A stretch of DNA of 64,000 bases from positions 1,736,001-1,800,000 of the forward strand of contig NC_082405.1 in NCBI RefSeq assembly GCF_004011695.2, in the 5' to 3' direction. The notes under the pieces are model-generated. The model did not search any database. It saw nothing but the letters and a program-made list of their open reading frames with translations, and was not told the origin of the DNA. Within the stretch, counting starts at the first letter, position 1. Every line of letters starts with the position of its first letter. Position numbers and translations under genes: made by a program. This document shows, piece after piece, positions 57,154-64,000 of this stretch. The DNA comes from Ascochyta rabiei. Taxonomy: Eukaryota > Ascomycota > Dothideomycetes > Pleosporales > Didymellaceae.

Positions 57154-57819
57154 CGAATGACTCGCTGATGGTGATTGCTTGTAGCTTCTCAAGCTCGAGC
57201 TGATTAGGACAAGCTGTAGTGGTCTATTGACACCATGCTACGTGCTCTGGAAATGGCTTGGTACCTAAATCGAATGCAAGAATGGCACTTTTACATGATC
57301 TCCTCTGTGCGATGCTTGATGCTGTGATCGGGCTACATCGAAAGCGGACTAGTGTGCTTGACCAGATCTCACGCCTGCAGGTGAGACATCTTACTCCAAC
57401 TACAAGCCGTTTCAGACCGACTTCTCTATGAATGAACGCCATCGAAAAAAAAGGGATTTAATTCTATTGCAAGTCTGGATACTTCAAAGAGATGGGGCAT
57501 CAACGTCTGGCCTCGTCACATTCAGCCGCTGTGATTCGGCCGTTAAGTCCGCGCCACATGTACCGCGGCTCCCACAATACTTTTTATCGGTCCAGACGGA
57601 TGAGGTGGTGTGGGAATCATGGAGTAGGACTGATTCCATCGCCTGAATACAATACGTGATTCGGCGTTAAGCATTTCGATAAGGTGTCAACGTCATTAGG
57701 TCCCAGCGCGCGCTAACGAACTCACACATGTCGAGTGTGTATAAACTTGTTGGAGTAATCGTACAAGCTCAATTGAAGACACCAACAACCTCGAAGTAGC
57801 GAGAGAAATTTCCGCCAAA
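57154..57819. other. intergenic region, promoter of the short-chain dehydrogenase
   Basis: About 670 bp; a TATA-like box lies near its right end. No other feature seen. Confidence 0.45.
57739..57745 (+). promoter_or_regulatory. TATA-like box (TATAAAC) upstream of the SDR gene
   Basis: It lies about 75 bp before the ATG at 57820, a plausible distance. Most other genes in the window lack such a box. Confidence 0.45.
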
Positions 57820-58914
57820 ATGGGCAATCAAATCTCCCAGATGTTCCCGCCGACCGCGGCATTCACTGAGTCGTCCCTCCCCTCCGGTTCCCTCAAGGAT
57901 AAGGTCTACATTGTCACAGGCGCATCAGCCGGTGTTGGAAAGGAGCTGGCCCGCCTACTGTACTCGCTCAACAGTACCGTATACCTCGCAGCACGCTCCA
58001 AGGAACGCGCCAACGCAGCCATTGAATGGATCCAGACGTCGCACCCGGATTCCAAAGGCCGACTAGAGTTCCTGCACCTCGAGCTCGCAGATTTGGAGAG
58101 TATCAAACCAGCAGCCGAAGAGTTTTTGAGCAAGGAGAAGAGACTGGACGTGTTGTTTAACAATGCCGGCGTCATGGTGCCGCCACAGGGTTCGAAAACC
58201 AAACAAGGCTACGAACTGCAGCTCGGCACAAATTGCCTGGGGCACTATGCCTTCACCAAGCTCCTGACTCCCCTACTGGCGCAGACGGCAAAGAGCAGCG
58301 AGGCGGGCAGCGTACGTGTGGTTTGGGTGTCGTCAAGTGCAGCGCACCTGGGGAGTCCCACGGGCGGCGTGGATCTGGAGAACCTCGACTACCACCGAGA
58401 CAAATTCGCGTTCCACAAGTACGCCGTCAGTAAAGGCGGGAACGTACTTCATGCCCTGGAGATGCGCAGGCTGCATGAGCAGGACGGTATCATCAGCGTT
58501 GTAGGTCATCACCCCGGACATCATGCACAACCAGCAAGTACCGCAAAGTCCAGAGCGTGACACTGACGCGAACAAGTCTCTGAACCCAGGCAATCTCAAC
58601 TCAGAGCTGCAGCGACACTCGGGCTGGCTGGGCGGGCTGGTCATCAGTCTGATCACGTACCCGGCCGTCAACGGCGCGTACACCGAGTTCTTCGCCGGCC
58701 TGGCGCCAGACGTCAAGAGCATCAAGCAGAACGAGTGGGGTGAGTTCGAGGTGACGACCGGTCTTGGAGAGAGCATGAGCTGACAACACGCGCAGTCATC
58801 CCCTTCGGACGCATAACACCACTCAGGACGGACCTGGCCGAAGCCGGACGCGAAGGCGGCAAAGCAGGTGAGTTTTGGAGGTGGAGCGAAGAGCAGGTGA
58901 AGTCGTACTTGTAG
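57820..58914 (+). CDS. short-chain dehydrogenase/reductase (retinol dehydrogenase-like)
   Basis: NAD(P)-dependent oxidoreductase with a Rossmann fold; substrate unknown. Exons are 57820-58500, 58577-58739 and 58796-58914; 320 aa. Cofactor motif TGASAGVG at 33-40, NNAG at 114-117, catalytic Ser in WVSSSAAHLG (171-173), catalytic Tyr201 and Lys205 in HKYAVSKGGN, and NPGNLNSELQRH after the active site. The family (fungal retinol dehydrogenase 12-like proteins) commonly ends in such a WSEEQVKSYL tail. Introns of 76 and 56 nt have GTAGGT and GTGAGT donors with CTGAC branch points. The arginine near the cofactor (AARSK) suggests NADPH; this is inference. Confidence 0.88.
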
Positions 58915-59028
58915 GAAGCCCAAACACGACATGACATGATATTTCCCGCCATCGTAGCCTCGTGATATCCGTGAGGCATATGCATACACCAACGCCCTAC
59001 TCCCTACTTCCTAAACACTACAGTCCCC

Positions 59029-61417
59029 CTACCCCTCCGCCCTGACAATGCCGACGCTACTCCTAATGTCAAACTCGACCCACCTCGCCCTCCCCTCTCT
59101 CCCAGCCCGCCCTCGACTCGCATCGACAGTCCCCGGATTCAGCACCGAACACCCACAATACTTGACGACGAACGCCGGGGCCCCAGGGTCCGCCAGCACG
59201 AGACAAGTCGGCAGCGGATACAAGCCTAGGGTGTGGGCAAAGTCCCAGTGCAGCGGGCGCGCACCGAGCGGGAACGGGCTGAGATGGCTCTGACTGAGGA
59301 TGGTGCGGGTCAGGGCGCGCGCCGTCTGGGTGGCTGTGTCGACGGGGGGTTCCGGGTGCGGTTGCAGTGTCTGGGGCGCGGGGAGGTCCATGTGCATTGC
59401 TTCGTTGAGGTCGTGTTGGGGCGCGAAGGGCATCTCTGTATCGCCGTCGCCGTCGCCGTCGTCGCCGTCGTGGTTTTTTGGGAACCGGATCGCTGTCCGC
59501 TGGAGCCGGCCTGCGAGGTCGTCGCGCAGGATTGCCATTTCGCCTTTCACGCCGAACCAAGTCAGGCGCGAGGGATTCGATGTCCAGAGCACCTCGCCTT
59601 CCTTCCCCCTCGCGCGGCCGCTGCCCCAGACCTCGCGGTTCGCTTCGGCGACGACGCGGCGGATGCGGTTTGTGAAGAGCGCGGGGACGGGTTTGCGCGG
59701 TAGTGGTGTTGCGGCGCCGGCGGAGAAGGCGCTGGGCCAGGCGTCGTTGTCGCCTGGCACGAAGACGAGCGAGGTGTGGGCGATCAGGGGCTGGAAGTCG
59801 GAGAGGACGGAGGCGAGGGCGTCGAAATGCTCTTTGTATTCTATGCTGCCTGCGCCTGGGACGCCGGCGAGGGTTGCTTTGGAGGAGAAGTTGCCCATGA
59901 GGACGATGGCCAGTGGGTAGGTTGGGTTGGGGTTGGAGGGAGACGGCGAGTAGGTGCGTAGCAGGGTGCGGAGGGCGCTGAGCGTGGAGGGGGTATCGAG
60001 ATGCAGGTCGGATGCAATGATGATGTTGTGAGGCGCGGTGGAGGGGAGAAGGTTGCTGGCTATGCGGTTCATGCGGGAGCCTGTTGCACGCTGTGAGCCG
60101 ACGCCGAGGAAGTCTGTCCAGCCGAATGCTGGGCCTTGGAGACTGCTCTTGTCGAGTTCGTCGGTGCCGCCCAGGGTGGCTGTTCTTCGCTCGCACGGTG
60201 GGTGGCCGAGGGAGAAAGCGAGGAACTTGCCGCCAATTGTGCCGCCAATGCCGCCAGTTCCTCCCAGGTTCGACGATGCAGCGCCATGGTCTTCTTCGTA
60301 GCTGCCATCGACAAGGACGATCATGCCGGGCGCAAAGTAAGCGCCGTTCTCTGGTATGGGGCGTGCATGCTGGATGTCCAAGGCTATTGTCCCCGTGAGG
60401 TCTGAGAGGGAGAGTGCTCCTGTGGGTGAGACGACGAGCATGCCCAGCAGCAGATGTGTGCTTCCTGTGCGGCCTAGCAGGTTGGCGATGGGCGTTATGG
60501 TGTTTGTCTGTGATGTGGCAATGGAGCCGGTCCGGTTTAGGGTCGCTGACCGAGCGGTGCTGAAGGTGGGTGCTTGGAACGTCTCGTTGCGGAGGATGCG
60601 CTGATGGACGATGTGGTAGCGTTGGCGGAAGAGGTCCGTCTTGTGTGCAGGATGGGGGAAGAGCGATGGTTTCGAGGCCGATCTAGGGGGGGGGGGGTTG
60701 GCATCGCAACACCGAGTATTGGGCAGGGACTCACTTTTCAAAGTGTCTCTGAGACACATTGTACACCTGCTTTGGCTGCTCAAATGCGCCAATGACCTTG
60801 ATCCACTCTCGCGGGTCTCTGAGCATCTCCTCCTCCTCGTCCTTGTCTTGGACGTGCAGAGTCGACATGCCAAAGCTCGAGGTGGCGTCCAGCGCAGGCC
60901 AAGGGGAGACTCCCTTGTGCTCGGCGCCAAAGCTGAAGCTGCTCTGCCTGCCCAGCGTAGAGGCTTGGGCGACCCTCCCGCCTTCCATGGCGCCCTCCAG
61001 GGTGCGCAAGATGCCCTTGAAGACGTCCGTGTCGCCGTCGACGATGACCTGGCCCCCGCACTTCTTCCAGCTCTTGGCGACTTCCTCCAGCACCTTCTCG
61101 GCGAGACCCTCTTCGCGCCATCCGGAGCCGCAGTGCTTCCCAATGAAGGTGGCGAGAGCCTGCAGCGCCGAGGAGGTGAGGGTGAGGTTGTGTTTCTTGG
61201 TGAAGGTGCGGAAGGCAAGGGGCCGCAGTGTCGCCGGCGGGAGCAGGATGGGCAGGACGGTGGATTTGGCCTTGGGCGCAAGTGCTGGTGGAGCGCGTAT
61301 GGGCGCGGTTCGGCGGGGATGGATGGGGTGGACTGGCGTGCCAAATGCGGGCGACGAGGAGGGAATCGGGTTGGCTGGGACCGCCGAGGGCTTCTCTGGT
61401 CGTCGTGCTGTCGCCAT
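59029..61417 (-). CDS. DPB2: DNA polymerase epsilon subunit B
   Basis: Essential non-catalytic subunit of the leading-strand polymerase epsilon; also helps CMG helicase assembly at origins. Exons are 61417-60735 and 60682-59029 (52-nt intron); 778 aa (yeast 689). The N-terminal helical domain has TFTKKHNLTLTSSALQALATFIGKHCG. The OB region has NTITPIANLLGRTGSTHLLLGML and GALSLSDLTGTIALDI. The inactivated phosphodiesterase domain has IIIASDLHLDTPSTLSALRTLL, VLMGNFSSK, SLVFVPGDNDAWPS and a C-terminal YCGCSVLNPG. The intron's polypyrimidine tract contains an unbroken C12 (G12 on the plus strand). A Gly/Asp repeat (DGDDGDGDGD) interrupts the phosphodiesterase domain. It is divergent from the NASP-like gene. 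Confidence 0.92.
60686..60697. repeat. G12 homopolymer in the DPB2 intron
   Basis: Twelve consecutive G on the plus strand (C on the coding strand) form the pyrimidine tract two bases before the 3' splice AG (CCC...TAG). Homopolymers of this length are prone to slippage and sequencing error. Confidence 0.9.
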
Positions 61418-61703
61418 GGCGTTTTGTTGTGTGTTTTCCGTCGACGCCGTCCAGCGTCCAGCGTCCAGCTCGAGGCTTCATTGAACGTCGACCGACGCGC
61501 CCACGCGACACGCGACGCGATCGCGTGTCGGCTACCGGTACCTAGCGCTTCCTGCCAAAGAGCTTTGCCGCGCACCCCGTCCTCGTCCTCACCACCCTCA
61601 CCACCCTCACAACACCACCATCCCTTGAGCGACTGCCTCCAAAATCTCCGGTCAGAGTCGCATAAGCTCCACAAACACACTCCACGACTTTGAGTCCTCC
61701 ACC
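61418..61703. promoter_or_regulatory. bidirectional promoter of DPB2 and the NASP-like gene
   Basis: 286 bp between the two start codons. Five ACGCG cores fall within 32 bp: 61495-61499, 61503-61507, 61510-61514, 61515-61519 on plus, and 61522-61526 as CGCGT. This matches the MCB element read by MBF/E2F-type S-phase factors. The cluster also forms a 9-bp inverted repeat (GACACGCGA 61507-61515, TCGCGTGTC 61521-61529) around the palindrome CGCGATCGCG. Both genes act in S phase. Confidence 0.65.
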
Positions 61704-63146
61704 ATGGCCGAGCCCACCGACGCGCCGCTCGCAACAGTCGCCGAGGCCGAGGAGCTGCCCAAGACCAAGGAGAAGCTCGACGAGCTCACACAGGCTGCTT
61801 CGTTGCAGTACTCGCTCAAGAACTTCTCCGCCGCCGCCGACCACTATGCCGACGCCGTCGAGATCCAGGCCGAGCTCAACGGCGAGATGGCGCCCGAGAA
61901 CGCCGAGCTGCTCTTCTACTACGGCCGCGCCCTGTACAAAGTCGCCGTCGCAAAGAGCGACGTGCTCGGCAACAAGGTCGCCCAGGAGGACCAGAAGAAG
62001 AAGAAGGCCAAGAGAGGAGTCAAGGCAGAAGCATCCAGCTCAGCTGCCAGCGGGGCGAAGACTGAACCACCGGAAGAGACGACAGCCTCGAAGCCCTACT
62101 TCCAACTTACTGGTGATGAGAACTGGGACGACTCCGACGACGACGACGACGAAGACGGAGACGGCGAGGGCGAGCAAGACGAGGAGGAAGACGACTTCGG
62201 CAACGCCTACGAGACGTTTGAGCTCGCGCGAGTGCTGTACCAGAAGCAGCTGGACGCCCAGCCAGACGCCTCTCCAGCAGAAAAGGGCAAAGGCCCCGCG
62301 ACACTCTCGCCCACCTCTCGCGCCATCAAGGAGAAGCTCGCAGACTGCCACGGCTTCCTCGTCGACATCTCACTCGAAAACGAGCGCTTCCACGACGCCG
62401 TCGCCGATGCGCGCTCCTCGCTCGCCCTGCAAGAAGAGCTGAACCCTTTCGAGCACGAGAACGTCACCGAGTCGCATTACTCTCTCTCTCTAGCCCTGGA
62501 GTTTGCCTCGGTGAGCAAGATCCGCGAAGACCAGCTCGCAGCCGAGCGGCAACAAGACAGCACCTCTCCCTCCACCACTTCCCCCGCAGCCACCTCGGAC
62601 ACAGACGGCATCAACTGGCCGCTCCGCAAAGAAGCCGCGCACCACACCGAGCTAGCCATCGCCTCTCTACGCGCGCGCCTCTCCAAGGAAGAAGCCGCCC
62701 TGGCCCACCCCACGCTGACAGCGGCGCAGAAGAGCGAAAAAACCGCAATCATCGCCGACAAGAAAGCCATGCTCGAGGAGCTCGTCGGCCGCCTGCACGA
62801 CCTGCAGCGCGACCCCACGCAGCAGCACGACTACGACGCCCTCGACCCCTCGGTCGTCCAGGGCCTGTTCGGCAGCCTGCTGGGCGCCGATCCCGCTGTC
62901 CAGAAGGCGAAGCTGGCAGAGGCTACCAGCGCTGCTAACGATGTTACGGCCGTGGTTAGGAAGAAGGCCAAACCTGCGACTACGACTGCGACTGCTATTC
63001 AGTCCAACAAGGGAGCCAAAGACAAACGTGCTGCTGCTGCCGAGGAGGTGCCTGCACAACCCAAAGGAAAGGGGAAGAGAGCGCTGGAGGTAGCGAGTGA
63101 CGAGGCGAGCGAGGCGAAGCGGAGTAGGACGGCGGAGCTCGCGTGA
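61704..63146 (+). CDS. NASP-family H3/H4 histone chaperone (SHNi-TPR; Hif1/Sim3-like)
   Basis: Binds and escorts H3-H4 to deposition or centromeric assembly (yeast Hif1, S. pombe Sim3, human NASP). Single exon, 480 aa. A first TPR lies at about 30-85 (LTQAASLQYSLKNFSAAADHYADAVEI...LLFYYGRALYKVA). A long acidic insert follows (about 142-164, Asp/Glu run) within the second TPR, the hallmark of the family. Then come TPRs with AYETFELARVLYQKQL and KLADCHGFLVDISLENERFHDAVADARSSLALQ, the SHNi block (NVTESHYSLSLALEFA), a coiled region, and a basic tail with nuclear-localisation-like KGKGKRALEV and EAKRSR. It is divergent from DPB2. Confidence 0.9.
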   Translation: MAEPTDAPLATVAEAEELPKTKEKLDELTQAASLQYSLKNFSAAADHYADAVEIQAELNGEMAPENAELLFYYGRALYKVAVAKSDVLGNKVAQEDQKKKKAKRGVKAEASSSAASGAKTEPPEETTASKPYFQLTGDENWDDSDDDDDEDGDGEGEQDEEEDDFGNAYETFELARVLYQKQLDAQPDASPAEKGKGPATLSPTSRAIKEKLADCHGFLVDISLENERFHDAVADARSSLALQEELNPFEHENVTESHYSLSLALEFASVSKIREDQLAAERQQDSTSPSTTSPAATSDTDGINWPLRKEAAHHTELAIASLRARLSKEEAALAHPTLTAAQKSEKTAIIADKKAMLEELVGRLHDLQRDPTQQHDYDALDPSVVQGLFGSLLGADPAVQKAKLAEATSAANDVTAVVRKKAKPATTTATAIQSNKGAKDKRAAAAEEVPAQPKGKGKRALEVASDEASEAKRSRTAELA

Positions 63147-64000
63147 TTTTTATTTTATTTCTTCTTCCTCTTCTTCATTTGCACTGCTTTGCCATGGCAC
63201 GGCGTGGTGCGCCACAATGAGTTGGATTCGCTCTCCATTGGGATCAAGCCGGGAATATTTCTTCTTTTCTTTACTTGTTCTGTTTCGATACCTTGGAAAG
63301 CACGGGCGTTGCTGGTTTGTTATGGCATGGCATTGTGTTGCGTTTGCGAGAAGCGGGGAAGGAATGGAATGGCATGGCAAGGGATTGGGTGTGTCGTTTG
63401 TGATGATGGAGTCGATTCCACACAGCACAGCGTGCCTGCTATATATACTGTCTGCACAACGTGGGCTGGGGTTTGAATCAGATCGAATTGAATGCCATCA
63501 CCGACTTCAACATGCGCCGAGTTCAGGCGATACTCTCTGTACGGCTTATACAAGGTGCTGTGTTCGCATCGCAGTCGTTAGAGTCACGAGTACTCTTAGC
63601 CATGACAAGCATCTGTGACAATGACAGCTGCCATTCACATTCACGAACATCAAAGCATCACCCCGCTCACGTGCACCCGTCAAAAAACCTAAAAAACCTG
63701 AGCGGCACATTCCGATTCCATTGGCCCTGTTGCGCAATGTCGAACTAGGCAGCCCGCCCACATGCATTCTGGGCGGTAGGGAACGAGGTCGGGCATCAAG
63801 GCGACGATCAGCATTACCCCAGTCTCGAACGCGGACGCGCAGAGTTCCATGGAGTCGGTTTCCGCGTGCAAGTGTATCGAAGACGTGTTGTGCTGGAGTC
63901 GAGTCGAGTCGAGTCGATGCTGACGAGCGCAACACCGAAACGGGTTGGTCGCCGCACATGATGGGCAGCCTCACAAATGCCTTCCTTGAGCAGAAAAAAC
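63147..64000. other. 3' flank, no gene seen
   Basis: About 850 bp after the NASP-like gene. A minus-strand frame (63974-63546) has no recognisable content. A four-copy GAGTC pentamer repeat lies at 63896-63915. Confidence 0.5.
63896..63915. repeat. GAGTC pentanucleotide repeat, four copies
   Basis: Four perfect tandem GAGTC units in non-coding DNA. Confidence 0.85.

Noticed and set aside
59069..60196. 375-codon Arg/Pro-rich frame overlapping DPB2
   Set aside because: It is a GC-rich shadow in another frame of the same strand; DPB2 carries all conserved motifs.
61690..62442. 250-codon Ser/Arg/Thr-rich frame overlapping the NASP-like gene
   Set aside because: A frame-shifted reading of the chaperone gene with low-complexity content only.

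Overview
The window is nuclear DNA of a filamentous ascomycete. Genes are dense and on both strands. Most introns are 46-110 nt with GTRNGT-type donors and CTRAY branch points. The gene set (Gcn1, SAGA Hfi1, Urc4, HET, DUF6590, DUF6594, Dal5-type transporters) is typical of Pezizomycotina. A Dothideomycete of the Pleosporales type is my best guess, but that is inference, not something the sequence proves.

Layout. 1-3.6 kb: the 3' part of a DUF6590 gene, then a gene-poor stretch. 3.6-24.8 kb: housekeeping block with HFI1 (SAGA), GCN1 (amino-acid starvation sensing), a DHX29/YLR419W-type DExH helicase, an RBM42-like RRM protein, 6-phosphogluconate dehydrogenase and LSM12. 25.4-28.0 kb: a decayed accessory patch. 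A Dal5/allantoate-permease-family transporter there is split by an internal 519-bp inversion, followed by a broken fungal transcription-factor gene. 28.3-35.1 kb: a SAS2-like MYST acetyltransferase, the kinetochore subunit Mis14/Nsl1, a small conserved protein and a RasGAP. 35.1-37.2 kb: intergenic DNA rich in simple repeats. 37.2-46 kb: a DUF6594 membrane protein, URC4 (uracil catabolism), a truncated HET gene and a membrane-anchored SH3 protein. 46-48.5 kb: mostly non-coding, with an intron-containing tRNA-Thr(AGU). 48.5-55.5 kb: carnitine carrier, an unknown two-TM protein, a thioredoxin-like protein and lysyl-tRNA synthetase. 56.2-57.2 kb: a glutamine-rich pseudogene. 57.8-63.1 kb: a short-chain dehydrogenase, then DNA polymerase epsilon subunit B and a NASP-family H3/H4 chaperone, divergent from one 286-bp promoter packed with ACGCG boxes.

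There is no operon or biosynthetic cluster. Links between neighbours are limited: GCN1 and the helicase (both translation-related) share a 378-bp divergent promoter, and DPB2/NASP look like a co-regulated S-phase pair. The most unusual signal is the transporter inversion. It is bounded by a 5-bp inverted microhomology (GATGG/CCATC), both halves are free of stops, and flipping the segment would give one continuous 510-codon frame. Four broken reading frames (low-confidence at 2.1-2.7 kb; better at 27 kb and 56 kb; a truncated HET at 42.5 kb) show decay of accessory genes. Several of the in-frame stops are compatible with C-to-T changes in Gln codons.
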